64,000 nucleotides of DNA from Neoceratodus forsteri (Eukaryota; Chordata; Ceratodontiformes; Ceratodontidae): contig JADMNL010000028.1 of NCBI GenBank assembly GCA_016271365.2, forward strand, positions 53,834,001-53,898,000. The letters run 5' to 3'. Of this stretch, positions 43,160 through 54,090 are shown piece by piece (the stretch's first letter is position 1; each line of letters opens with the position of its first letter). The position numbers and the translations under genes were made by a program. The notes beneath the pieces are model-generated. The model saw nothing but the letters and a program-made list of their open reading frames with translations, did not search any database and had not been told where the DNA came from.

Positions 43160-43821
43160 GATGGTATGGCCTGGATATTCAGACTTGCACTAGGCTGGGG
43201 CCTAAGTGGTTGCTCCGCTTAACCGAGTTGCACTAGAGGACAAAATTGGTTTATCCAGAAGTGATGTGCCATGGCGCTTCCATTCTGAATATGTCACAAA
43301 GTGCAGGCAGTGCAAATACTTTGCGCCAGTGAACCCCCCTGACAGATGTAAATACCTGGAATGGGAAATGCGCTGGAGTATTAGAGTTACGCTGGGTGCA
43401 AATTCCTGATATTCAGACCAATATGTGCAAATGGGGCCATCTCACATTCAAGGAGCAAATGGGGCCATTTTGCATGTCATTATGGCCCCGTTTTCACGAG
43501 CTGTGCAAGGCTGGCTACCAAAATGTGCCTGGCATCCAGCACAACATGCGGTCCCTGTGCCGGTTACCGAAGTAGTACCCTCTCCCCATTCCGTACCCTG
43601 ATCGCCATAATTTGTTAGAGTAAAGTTCCCTGATACTCTAGTGGTCCCCCCTCCCACACCCAAGTTCAATTCCCGTTATTGAAAAGATGTACTTTCCCTG
43701 GTCGCCTAGTGGTGCCCCCAACCCCATCCACACAGGACCCCTACCTGCCCTGCTCCACACCACCAGGTCATCGGCGGGCAAAAAACCTACTGGCACACCT
43801 CTGTGGCTTCCTGCTGAATAA
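43160..43821. mobile_element. Element F, left part only (U2)
   Basis: It starts tggcctggatattcagac and keeps two tRNA-like units (about 43,626-43,735). It stops at 43,821, where CR1 D ORF1 sequence follows directly. The central palindrome, the right arm, block G and the 3' half of the CR1 D copy are deleted relative to U3. Confidence 0.7.
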
Positions 43822-44100
43822 TGGCTTTGAACCTCTCCTGAACCTCCCCTAACTCATATTCAGCCAGATAGCGAAATTCAGCCAATTCATTCATCCCCGA
43901 TGAACGATAATAAAACCTCCCATTCTCATGTTCCAGACTGTCAGTGTTCCTACCTCTCACAGTCACCCCTGACATACACTAGCCTTCCTTTGGTTTGCCC
44001 TAGCCCCTGTGTCTCCCCATCTCACTTCCTTTTCAGTAGTCTCCCAAGATCACTACTCTTTCTCACCATCTGTGTCCTGAATCCCCTTCCCCCACTTACC
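43822..44100 (-). pseudogene. CR1 'D' copy, ORF1 N-terminal fragment (U2)
   Basis: A frame starting at 43,975 (MSGVTVRGRNTDSLEHENG, then ELGEVQERFKAI) matches the frame starting at 56,200 in U3. It is truncated on its 3' side by the deletion junction at 43,821. I cannot name a domain in this short part. Its assignment as CR1 ORF1 rests on its position upstream of the endonuclease in U3. Confidence 0.5.
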
Positions 44101-45120
44101 TAGCTCCTATTCTCTATAATATACCTCAAAAAACATAAGCTATACTTGGTGATAAGCTTGGAGTCTCATTTGTTTTTGTTTTAAAAAACATTGATTACAT
44201 GCACGCGCTGATGTATTTTATGATATAATGGGTACATCTAAGCACTATATGCATTGTTTTTACATCAATATATTTTAGAGTCATATATCCCTGCATCCTA
44301 AGAAATGGTGAGAGTTTGACCTTCTAGTTCATATGATACTGGAGAAAGTATCCTATAAAATTGTGATGTTATAGCAATGTAAAAACACTACATTAATATA
44401 AACAAACTGAGATCATACACAAATGTATTTTCTCCACATGCATGTAACACCCTTATGTAGTGTCCTGATCATGGTGAAGAGACTTAAAAATGTAAGAGTC
44501 ATAAACAGTTTATATTATGAACTACTAGCACATAAGATTGCCATAATATCGGGCTCTGCATGTATATTACTGTTAATATAACGCAGCAATGCATAAAGTA
44601 CATCTACATACCCATTACATTGATGTGCAAACACCATAACGCAAACATCTAACAGAATATTAAAAAAAATTACTTTTTGACACTTTTTGGAGTTTTGTTC
44701 CGTTACATGAAAGACATAATTAATAATTGCATAATTTTGGAAAATAAAGTATTTCCAAAATGGTCTAATCACATTACATGAAATCCTTAGTCCTCCCCAG
44801 TAGCCCCAACTCATCTCCTCATGCTCTCATAGGCTACAGCTACGAAAGCGTCAGAAGAGAACAAAACTAAAACTTCATTCTGACAGAACATAATATGCTT
44901 CAAGCCTTGTGGTCCTACCAGTTAATTCAGGAAACTTGCTGGAATATATATCTTCACAAAGTGCAGACGCATGCACAGAACATTGAGTTTCTGATCCTCG
45001 ACCTGATACAACTGTTGCTCTGCACTGTAATGACAATATAGTGAAGCATTAATACAGTTTTTGTGTGTGTCCAGTAAGGCAAATTCTTCGTGCCCAGTTT
45101 GTTGTTTTTCCAGAATATAG
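44101..45120. other. Block D of the duplicated unit (U2)
   Basis: About 1 kb of AT-rich DNA matches 56,340-57,304 closely. It contains no recognised domain. A 99-codon minus-strand frame at 44,515 is not kept open in the second copy and is judged accidental. It may be the 5' UTR of the CR1 D copy. Its end (45,118-45,121, tagg) is the unoccupied counterpart of the LTR3 insertion site. Confidence 0.6.
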
Positions 45121-45189
45121 GTCTGGAATCAGATGATCAGGTAAGCCAGCTCATGACTTTATTACACGGGGGCCCCAATATTGTCACAT

Positions 45190-46320
45190 CTGTGGCCACC
45201 TTTCAAGCCTCTCCAGGCCCCTCTTCATTTTCTGCACCCCTTCTGGGGTATTCACCTTGTTGCAGATCTTGGTGTCATCTGCAAATAGGCAGATCTTTCC
45301 TTCCAGACCCTCTGCAATGCCACTAATGAAGAAATTGAACGGGGCTGGTCCTAGTACTGATCCCTGTGGTACCCTGCTGGTCCCCCCCCTCCCCAGATTG
45401 TACCCCATTTAACACAACCCTCTGTTTCCTGTTTGTTAACCAGTTCCTAACCCAGTTCACTACCTTGTCTTCGATGCCTAGAGAACCCATCTTGTTAATC
45501 AGCCTTCTATGCGGGACAGTGTCAAAGACTTTGCTGAAATCTAGGAAGGTGACGTCTACCGCCACTCCCTGATTTACTTCCCAAGTCACCCAATCAAAAA
45601 AATCTATTAGATTCATTTGACATGACATTCCTGCTGTGAATCCATGTTGCCTCAGATCCTGAGCACTACTGGATTCCAGATGTGCCACTATCCTATCTTT
45701 CAGCAGTGTCTCCATGATCTTTCCCACCACTGAGCTGAGGCTGACTGGCCTGTAGTTCCCCACCTCCTCCCTACTGCCGCTTCTGTGCAGTGGGACTACA
45801 TAAGCCCTCCTCCAGTCCTCTGGATCCACACCCATGTTGAGTTGCTCTGTGAACAGGGCTGCCAGAGGTGCTGCTAGTTCCCTTCTCAGCTCAGGTGGAT
45901 GTCGTCAGGCCCCATGGTCTTATCCACCTTCAGATTTGTGAGTTCCTCCAGAACTCACTCCACTGTGAATGGACAGGTGACCACGGCCCCCCCTCCCATT
46001 GTGTCTACAAGCAACTGTAGTCCTTGACCCTCCCCCTCCTTAGTGAATACTGAGCAGAAGTATTTGTTCTGTTTTTGCCTTGCCCAGATCTCCCTCCTTA
46101 CACTCTTCCTTCTCCCCTTTGAGCCTCACAATCCCCTCGTTTTTCTTCTTTCACTGATGAACCTATAAAATCCCTTATCCCCTTTGTTTATAGACCACGC
46201 TAAAAAATCTTCTATATGCACCATCGCTCTCCTAACAGCTTTCCCTGCTTCCCTCAGACACTCACGGTACACTTCCCTGTCCTCCTCCCTTTCACTCCCC
46301 TTATATTTCCTGAAACTCAA
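45190..46320 (-). pseudogene. CR1 reverse transcriptase (A3)
   Basis: 45,323-45,835 encodes MGVDPEDWRRAYVVPLHRSG, VGNYRPVSLSSVVGKIMET, QHGFTAGMSCQMNLIDFFDW and FLDFSKVFDTVPHRRLI. 45,184-45,408 encodes VPQGSVLGPAPFNFFISGIA and the catalytic FADDTKICNKVN with both Asp residues. 46,126-46,320 is the upstream linker. It is one of the better preserved RT copies, with frameshifts near 45,370 and 45,890. Confidence 0.87.
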
Positions 46321-46474
46321 CCTTCTAGCCCTGACTTTGTCCCCAACCTCTTTAGAGAACCTTAATGGTTTCTTCTACTTTTCCCTTTGGCCACTATCCT
46401 AATGCATTGGTTTGTTATCTCCCCCAAGGCTTCTTTCAGTTTCTACCATTGTTCCTGCATGCTCTCTATTACTC

Positions 46475-47206
46475 CTACCTTCCCCAGGACTGCTTGTACT
46501 GTATATAACTACATATTTCAGTGAAATCCGCCATCCTGAAATGTAATACTCTAGCGCTTGTGTGGCTTAACTTAGTCCATACCTCCATGCTGAACCACAC
46601 CATGTGGTGGCCACTGGACCCAATCTGCCCTTCTACCTGCATTTCTTCAACTCTGTTCCTGTTGGTCCATACCAGGTCCAGAATCAACTTGTCCCTGGTT
46701 GGTTCATGCACCAGCTGCCTGTCCAACCACCTGCAGGGATTCAAGGATGGCTGTGCTTCTGGCTGAAACAGCTACCTGGGTGGCCCAATTTACGTCCAGC
46801 ATATTGAAATCCCCCAGTAGCCAGATTTCACCTTTGGCAGCCATGTCATGTATGTTCTCCACTAGTTTCCTGTCTACTTCCTCCTTCTGTGTCAGAGATC
46901 TGTAGATCATCCCTGTGCATATTGCCATTCTATTCCCTGGCTCCAGGGTGACTAACATTACCGCAGCCTCCCCCTGTCTTCCCTGAACTTCTGTAGGCTT
47001 TATACCATCTCTGATGTACAAGGCCACTCCCCACCCTTTTTACCCTCCCTGTTCATCCTGAACAGTACACGGCCTAGTACACTGAGTTCCCAGCCATGAT
47101 TAGCAGAGTACCATGACTCTCTTATTGCTTCTATGTCAAGGTCTGCATCTGCCTGTAGAACTTTATTTTGTAGGCTATGGGCATTCCTTTTGACATAACT
47201 TTCCAT
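46475..47206 (-). pseudogene. CR1 endonuclease (A3)
   Basis: 46,704-47,027 encodes ALYIRDGIKPTEVQGRQGEA, GMIYRSLTQKEEVDRK and WLLGDFNMLDVNWATQ, keeping the LGDFN motif. 47,000-47,206 gives AHSLQNKVLQADADLDIEA. 46,475-46,744 gives DLVWTNRNRVEEMQVEGQIG and SSGHHMVWF. Three frames; inactive. Confidence 0.83.
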
Positions 47207-47399
47207 GTTTTACAGTCTGCCCTCTCTCTGCTCTTGTTCTCCCTCTCCAGTATCTCGTCCCCCACCCTAGTTTCCTTTCCTATGTACTCACACCCCCCAC
47301 TGTATCACTCATTATACTTTCCTCGCCTGCTTTACCTCCCTGCCTGCTTTAGCTGTTCCTGAAGTCACTTACATTCCTGCATGATCCCATGAGGGGGAA

Positions 47400-48075
47400 T
47401 GTTCTTAAGCCTCCTGATATCCTTGGCTCTCCCCCTTGACCAGTTTAAATGCTCACAGCTGAAGCATTTAAAGTTGTCACTAAGGATCACGGTCCCTTTC
47501 TCGGAGAGATGCAGGCTCTCCTCCTTATATAAGCTCACATCTGCCCATGTCAGGCCTCAGTCCCCTGTGAAGCCCAAACTCTCCATTCCATATCAATCCT
47601 TCAACCAGGAGTTGAAGGTATGGATGTGGAGTGCCCTAGCTTGCCCTGTGCCCTGGACAGGTAGCATGTCCAAGAATGAGATGGGGCATGCTAGCTATTT
47701 TACATCTCCCCCAGCTTCCTATAACCTCCTGGACTCTGCCTAACTCCACACTTCTCTTGGATATGTCATTGTTTCCCAGGTGGACAATGACATTAGGCTG
47801 CTACCTCCTAGCTATTGCCCTTACAATCCTATGGATCCACTTCCCATCCCTCCATGCAGTGGATTCCAGGGATGCATTTGATCTACCTCTCTGCACTGCT
47901 AGATATCCCTATCTCCACTTCCTGGACAATAGAGTCCCCCACTAAGAGAAGCTTCCCCTCCTCTGGGCACCCCTGCCTCCCTTCCCTGAGGATTCATCCT
48001 GGAGGACTCTCCCATGCTCCCCGACCCCAACCTCAGGTATCTGGGTAAGGCTTCCCCATTCCTCCAAAACAGTGT
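47400..48075 (-). pseudogene. CR1 ORF1 esterase-region relic (A3)
   Basis: It aligns with 40,700-41,290 of copy A2, including GLYCPGSGDRDI near 47,899-47,940, which corresponds to the esterase block I region. Heavily frameshifted. The zinc-finger start is deleted. Confidence 0.6.
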
Positions 48076-48343
48076 AGGAGTTACCAAATTGTGTATCCAT
48101 ACATGATAAGTAGGTAGGAAGCTAAGCCAAGAAATACTTAAATAAACCCAAAGTTGATTGGCTAGCTAAATATATATCCAAACTGGAGACTTCCACAGAT
48201 GTCACCCAGAGTGGCTGTGACAGAGTTGGTGCCACCAACAGATGTTTACCGGATTGAAAACATCAAAATAAAAAGCAGGAATATTGCTGTCCTGAAAGTG
48301 GATACAATATCTTACCTTAGCCAAGCTCTGTCTCACATAATTA
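48076..48343. other. Block B (U3), shortened
   Basis: It starts within block B after the deletion at 48,084. It has lost about 520 bp between 'ccaagctctg' and 'cacataatta' (compare 41,920-42,445). It ends at the TA next to element E. Confidence 0.75.
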
Positions 48344-48379
48344 TGTTTGCTTGCACGCATGTGCAAGACACATGGTGTT

Positions 48380-48505
48380 ATCATCCAAAATGCAGTGCTG
48401 TACAGTTGAAAGGGAGAGAGCCGCTTCAGTGAGCACGGTCAGATAACTGAAGCACGCTCTCTCTCTCTCTCTTTTTCAACTGTACGGCACTGCAATTCGG
48501 ATGAT
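48380..48505. repeat. Hairpin in element E
   Basis: Arms of about 45 bp (48,381-48,424 and 48,455-48,505; 'tgtacagttgaaaggg' against its complement) surround a loop of about 30 bp and a (CT)n run. It is kept in U4 at 62,850-62,965. Confidence 0.85.
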
Positions 48506-48532
48506 CTGAAGCCTGCTCTCTCTCCCCCCCCA

Positions 48533-48690
48533 ACAGCCTTCCAGGTGCCATGCTGGGAGCCCACTCCAGCATGGCAAAAATTATTATGGCCAATGGGGGT
48601 GCCCAATCCCCTGTCGGCTCCACGCCCTCCCAAACAGCCTTCCAGCTGCCATGCTGGGAGCCCACCCCAGCGTGGCAAACGTGCCATATC
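48533..48690. repeat. VNTR in element E, two units of about 75-110 bp (U3)
   Basis: The unit starts 'acagccttccag' and contains the palindrome 'ccatgctggga...ccagcatgg'. The U4 copy has three units (62,994-63,235). Confidence 0.8.
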
Positions 48691-48959
48691 GTCATGCTGT
48701 TAAAAAAAGCAACCTGAAGACAAAAATGGTTCCTAGCGGTCTCCTTGCCCCACTCCCCCACCCGCACCCACCATCTGCGCACCCTGCCTCCCCACACCCC
48801 CCTCACACCATACTTACCTCTGGAGTCTGGTGCAATGATCTTTGGTGGACTAGGAACACATCTGCACTCTTCAAAGTCGACCGTGAACTGAGGAAATGCC
48901 GGTAAGCTGTATAATGGAATAAATAGGGTTTTTTCAACTTTGATGAATATCTCAGGCAT

Positions 48960-50045
48960 GTTTTGGAATTTTGGCACCAAATTTTCAACATAGAGTTTTT
49001 GGGACCCCTCCTCATGAACACTATCACTGTAATGGCATTAATGGGCCCGGAAAGGTGATTTCGCAGTCACTGCACGGAATCATCCTTCAGGACCTATTAA
49101 CGGAATGACAGTGCCAGTGTTCATGAGGTGGGCTCTCAAAAAGCCTATGTTGCAAATTTAGTGAAAAAAGTCCTAAAAATGACTGTTTTATGAGTGTGCG
49201 TTGCGCAGTTCCTACGCATGCTCGTAAGTTTGTGAATTTTTGATATTTGCACTCCAGATTTGCAACACTGCCATTTTACCACACTTCCTTATGAGCAGTA
49301 CAGCAGTCATTTGTCACATCTTGCCCAAAATGTGTTTCTACACATGTAGCACACTAAGGCGCAGTCGGTGTGCAAAATCAATGTTTGGGACAGATTAAGA
49401 AAATCACAGTGACACTGTTCATGAGCAGAGATTTTAAAATGGTTATGTTGAAATTTGGTGCAAAAATTCCTATAAATGACTGTGTTACGAGCGTGCATTG
49501 CGCAGTTTCCAGGCACCCTTGTAAGTTCACAAATTTGTACTATTTTCAGTCCAGATTTTCAACACTGGTATTTTTCCACACCTCCTTATGAACAGTACAG
49601 CTGTAATTTTTCACACCCTGCCTGAAATGTGTTTTTGCACTTCTGGCGCAGAAATGTGTGGTCGCTCTGGGATATCAGTGTTCGGGACAGATTAAGAAAA
49701 TGACAGTGACACTGTTCATGAGTAGAGGGGTCAAAATGCCTGTGTTGACAACCTGCTATAAAAATTCCCCAAACTACTTATATTACAGGTGTGCACTGAA
49801 CAGTTTCTTCGCACATGCATGACTTCATTTTTTTTAATATTTTCCCTCCAGAGTTTCAACATTGCCATTTTTTAAACCTCCCCATGAACAGTACAGCTGT
49901 CATTTTTCACATCCTGTTCGAAATATGTTTTTCCACCTGTGGTGCCAAATGGCATAGTCGCTGTGCAAAATCAGCTTTTGGCTAACAAACTGATACTGCC
50001 ACAGTTCATGAGGTGGGGTCACAAAAAAAAATGTTGAAAATTTGG
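48960..50045. repeat. Tandem array of about 295-bp units in element E
   Basis: The marker 'gttcatgag' recurs at about 49,117, 49,416, 49,709 and 50,004, a period of 293-299 bp, with similar sequence throughout each unit. At 48,965-49,025 the same segment occurs in inverse orientation, so the array is enclosed by an inverted pair. The matching region in U4 begins at about 63,490 and runs past the window end. Confidence 0.85.
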
Positions 50046-50084
50046 AGGAAATGCTAGACGCCTGGGGCATTAGGGTTTTGACCA

Positions 50085-50430
50085 TAATGCCCCACCCTGT
50101 AAGACTGACAGGCATCAGAGTGTCACTTGGGTTTGCCTCCTGTAATGTTCATGCCATACCACCCCCCCACACCCTGCAGCCACTGACAGGCATCAAGGTG
50201 TGCCTTGGACTCTTTGGCCCCAAAGTTCACCCCGTTCTCTTATACTGCGCCGATCTCACTGTATTTCCTTTTGGAATGGGGTGAGCACAAGGCCCAAAGA
50301 CCCCAAGGCACACCGTGATACTAGTCGGTGTCTGCAGGGTAGGGTGTGGTAAAATGGCGTAGCCATTATGCCTGACGACCCAAAGGCACACCCCAATGTC
50401 TGTCAGTCTCTGCAGGGTGGTGGTGGGGTT
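50085..50430. repeat. Palindrome at the right of element E
   Basis: Outer arms 50,090-50,145 and 50,380-50,425 pair, as do inner arms 50,160-50,222 and 50,290-50,350 (caaggtgtgccttgg against its complement). The centre is near 50,255. The arms also resemble each other in direct orientation, so the structure arose by inversion of a tandem pair. Confidence 0.8.
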
Positions 50431-50538
50431 GGCTTCAGTTCAATACTTCACTGACATTCCTATTATGCATCTCTCTAGCTCCAACACCACCAATGCCAGT
50501 GCCAGCAAGCAAACATTCGGCATTGACAAAGCTTGTTA

Positions 50539-51296
50539 GGAGGGATTTCACTGTGCTGGCTCCATCTATCCTTACACAGTGCCACAGCTTGCAGCTGCTG
50601 TTACATTGCCTGATCAAGACGCCCTGCACGTTAGGATTTCAGCTGTGTGAAAGTTCTATAGCCGTATGCCATCACCAAGATTTGTTTAAATGATACCATG
50701 TGTCATATTCTGTCACATTTTCTTGCATTTATAAACTGGCAAGAAAAAATCTACAGATTTCAGTGGTCGAGAGAAGTCATCTGACTCTGCGTTACATCTT
50801 TATAAATGCAGGGTCCGGTGCTGAATCTCATTTTGCTCTCCCCACCCCCAAAAAGAAATCTGCTTGCATATTTTACCTTACTTAATCCCCCGCCTCCAGT
50901 TAGGGTTTAACTGTTGCACTCCTCAACCCTCATACAGATGCTTCCAACCCCAATCCACATGGAAACGCAGTGGTGGGACAGGGTGGGCAACAGCAGCAGA
51001 TGGAGCTGCAACTTCAGGTCCGGCAATCCCTTTGACCTTACAAGCTGGACCTGCAGTCTCATCCCTATGATGGATGAATGAGAAAGTAAAACTGGTTGGG
51101 AATAGAAAGACGCGGTCACGCAGCAGGGATGGAGTTGCATAGCAATGATTTTGGCAGTTTTTAATGTACTGTAGTTTTCTGACAAACAGACAGGGCTTTT
51201 ACTGTCAATTACTGTCCTTCCTGTACACATTCCTTGCAATACAAACACACGTTCAGACAGCTGGGATGGGGTTGCACAGTACAGATATTGACAGTA
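50539..51296. other. Block B end and block C (U3)
   Basis: It resumes 'ggagggatttcactgtgctg' and matches 42,447-43,159. No gene is recognised. Confidence 0.8.
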
Positions 51297-51754
51297 TGGC
51301 CTGGATATTCAGACTTGCACTAGGCTGGGGCACAAGTGGTTGCTCCGCTAAACCGACTTGCACTAGAGCACAAAATTGATATATTCAGAAGTGATGTGCC
51401 ATGGCGCTTTCCTTCTGAATATATCACAAATTGCAGGCAGCACAAATACAGTGCACCAGTGCATCCCCCTAACAGGTATGAATACCTGGAATGGGAAATG
51501 CGCTGGAGTATCAGAGTTACGCTGGGTGCAAGTTCTTGATATTCAGACAAACATGTGCAAATGGTGCCATTTTGCATGCAAGGAGCAGATAGTGCCATTT
51601 GCCTGTCATTATGGCCCCATTTTCGTGTGTTGTGCAAGGCTGGCAACCAAAATGCACCTGGCACCCTGCACAGCATGCGGTCCCTGTGCCAGGTTCCGAA
51701 GTAGTACCTCCTCCCAATACTCTACCCTGATCCACTATAATTGTTTACAGTAAA

Positions 51755-51900
51755 GTTCACTGGTATTCTAGTGGTCCCCCCTCCCACACTCGAGTTCAAT
51801 CCCTGTTATTGAAAAAATATATTTTCCCAGGTAGTCTAGTGGTCCCCCTTCCACACCTGAGTTTGATCCCTTTATTGAAAAATATACTTTCCTGGTTGCC
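51755..51900 (+). repeat. tRNA-Glu-like tandem units, left arm (U3)
   Basis: Units start at 51,755 and 51,822, with a partial third at 51,887. They contain GGTAGTCTAGTGGTCCCCC and CGAGTTCAATCCC, close to the A and B boxes. Unit length 65-67 bp. Confidence 0.68.
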
Positions 51901-52390
51901 TAGTGGTGCCCCACTCCCCACCCACACAGGACACCTACCTGTCCTGCTCCCCAGCACCAGGTCATCGGCGGCAGAAAACCTGCTGGCACACCTCTGTGGT
52001 TGCATGCCAATGACGTTTACAGTATCACCTGCAAGCTCATTGGTCCACACTGTGGACCAATGGGCTTGCATTGTGTACTGTAATAGTCATTCACAACATT
52101 GTGAATGAATGACTTAATTTATAAAGTTGTCAATGACTATTACAGTACACACTGCAAGCCTATTGGTTCACTGTGTGGACCTTTGAGCATGCAGGTGATA
52201 CTGTAAGCTGTCATTCAAGGGACAGCCATGGAACTGGAAGGTGGGTGTGCTGCCCACTGATGACCTGGGGGGGGCGTGGAGGGTAGGGGTCCTGTGTGGG
52301 TGGGAATACCACTGGACTACCAGGGCACTGGGTGGGAGGACTGTTAATTTCCAGGATCAGGGTTTTGGGTGGGGAGGAGGAGCCCCAGAG

Positions 52391-52730
52391 AAAATATAAT
52401 TTTTCAACAATGGGGATCGGACTCGGGTGTGGGAGGGAGGGGGACTACTGGACTACAAAGGGAAAATATAATTTTTCAATAACAGGGCTCAAAATCTGGT
52501 GTAGGAGTTGGGACCATGAGACTACCAGGGAGAATGTAATTTTTCAATAACAGTAATTGACTTGGGTGTGGGAGGGAGGACCACAAGACTACTAGAGAAA
52601 GTATAATTGTTCAATAATGCGGCTCGGTCTCAGGTGTGGAGGGGCACTAGATTTCCAGGGAAAATATAATTGTTCAATAATGTGAATTGGAATCGGGTGT
52701 GGGAGGGGGGCCCACGAGACTACCAGGGCC
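52391..52730 (-). repeat. tRNA-Glu-like tandem units, right arm (U3), five copies
   Basis: Five inverse units of about 64-72 bp each start with 'aaaatataattttt' on the plus strand and end with 'ctaccaggg'. U1 has three. The copy number differs between paralogous elements, so the array has expanded or contracted after duplication. Confidence 0.68.
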
Positions 52731-53112
52731 CATGGTGAATGCTTGTGCACGGTGTTCTGGGGGGTAGTCACCCACAGCCGGCGGCTGCTGTGCTGTGCCT
52801 TACAATACAGCAGCCCACCTGTGGGCAGCAACCAGTTAGGCCTGTTTTTTACAGACGTAACTTTGTGCCCGTGTATGCGGCACATCTCTGAGATGTATCA
52901 GCAGATGCGCCACACATCTCGGCTAAATAAGATGTGCCGCATATGAATGGGCACGCACCTGGGGTTGAACCGCATACATTATCTTTGTGCCACGGCACAT
53001 CCGGAATTGCTCAGCACATTTCCCTATCTGAATATTGCCCCAGGGTGCATTTTTTGGGTTGTGCTGGTGCAACTCAGTTGTGCAAGTTGCAACGTCTTTG
53101 AATATCTAGCCC

Positions 53113-53580
53113 TACATGTGCAAAACTCAGCAAATAAGCTGCGCAGTTCAAGTTTCAGTATGAAGCAGTCCTCGCAGACAATGGAATCCCGATCATCCAG
53201 ACTTGTGATGATCCAGACTGATCAGCTGTTCTCCAGGCAGTTCAGGTAGTCAGGATTCAACAGTTTATCTTAAAGACACAAGATCTGGGGCCTTGAGATA
53301 ACTTTATAATTAATATGTTTGCTTTTGTTTGTTTCTTTAATTCCATTTTATTATTTTATTTGTATTTTGCCAACTACTAGTAAAAGAAACCATGTAGAAT
53401 TAATGTATTATGATGTCAGAGTACATTTATTGTCAAGGTCGTCAGTGTATTTTAATGGGAAAACTGCAAACCTGCTTTCAGACTTCTGTAAAGAAACAGC
53501 AGTATTACCAAAATACTACATATAATAGTAATACATGACTTCTGATAACCTGTGATCTTTTGTTATAAGCTAGCAAGTGA
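53113..53580. other. Block G (U3, first part)
   Basis: It matches 37,406-37,865. No gene. Confidence 0.75.
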
Positions 53581-54090
53581 CTTCAGCCCATCAGGACAGG
53601 GGTTGGAATTCCGCTTGCGATGCTGGTGATCTGGGTTCAAGAATGGCCCTGGGGCATTGGAAGGCTGGCCGGGGGGAGAAGGATGAAGTGTTCTGCAGAC
53701 TGCTATTGTTCTTCAGGGTGAGAGTGCGGAGAGAGCCAGGTGCATGACGGACCCCTTGCAGAGGCCAGGGGCATCGCAAGCAACCAGTGCCAGTACGTTC
53801 AGGGGATGGGATGGACGAAGGTCGTCATTGTATGTTCATGCCCCCCTTACAGTGGGGAAAATCACCCCTTGTTGACTTCTGTCCCACAGCTTTCATTGTT
53901 CCCAGGCTGACTTCCAACCTGTGCCCAAAGTTCACAGCACTATAGGCCAGGTGCTGTGACCCTGCCGCTGGGCATAAAGCCATGGGGTATCAGGGAGTGC
54001 CTCACATGAGGGTGAAGGCAGCGGGTCTGTGACTGGACTGAGGGTTTTGGTGTGGGCAGTGGCCAAAAAGAGGGAAAGAAAAAAAAATAA
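53581..54090 (+). mobile_element. tRNA-derived SINE (copy c), 510 bp, with 11-bp target duplication
   Basis: Target duplications ctagcaagtga (53,570-53,580) and ctagcaggtga (54,091-54,101) flank it. The head has a B-box-like gatctgggttcaagaat (53,627-53,643) and a weaker A box. The tail is A-rich (aagaaaaaaaataat). The unoccupied site is present in U1 at 37,857-37,870. This defines the full length of the family directly. Confidence 0.88.

Larger units (their letters stand above)
45121..48075 (-). mobile_element. CR1 LINE copy A3 (unit U3)
   Basis: CR1-type coding homology starts by 45,190. The first 70 bp (45,121-45,190) are shared only with A4 and may be flank. The 3' UTR is missing. The 5' end lacks the ORF1 start: a deletion joins 'gtaggagttac' (48,074-48,084) directly to block B. 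Confidence 0.85.
48344..50536. mobile_element. Foldback element E, copy U3, about 2.2 kb
   Basis: This is an insertion relative to U1 and U2 at a site reading 'cataattagga' there. A TA flanks each side (48,342-48,343; 50,537-50,538). The left end (tgtttgcttgcacgc) has an inverse match (gcaagcaaac) about 20 bp inside the right end. Inside are a hairpin, a two-unit VNTR, a roughly 295-bp tandem array bordered by an inverted unit, and a nested palindrome. No transposase is present. A second copy starts at 62,819. Family unknown; the TA flank would suit a Tc1/mariner-type element. Confidence 0.6.
51297..53112. mobile_element. Foldback element F, copy U3, complete
   Basis: It starts tggcctggatattcagac and ends ttgaatatctagccc, with TA on both sides (51,295-51,296; 53,113-53,114 approximately). 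It keeps two to three tRNA-like units on the left (51,755-51,900), the palindrome at 52,010-52,230 and five inverse units on the right. It lacks the minisatellite expansion of the U1 copy. Confidence 0.65.

Noticed and set aside
44515..44814. 99-codon minus-strand frame in block D
   Set aside because: The paralogous sequence at 56,700-57,000 has indels that break it, so it is not under coding constraint.
48380..48505. microRNA precursor hairpin
   Set aside because: The hairpin is part of repetitive element E, with (CT)n in the stem border; nothing in the sequence supports processing.
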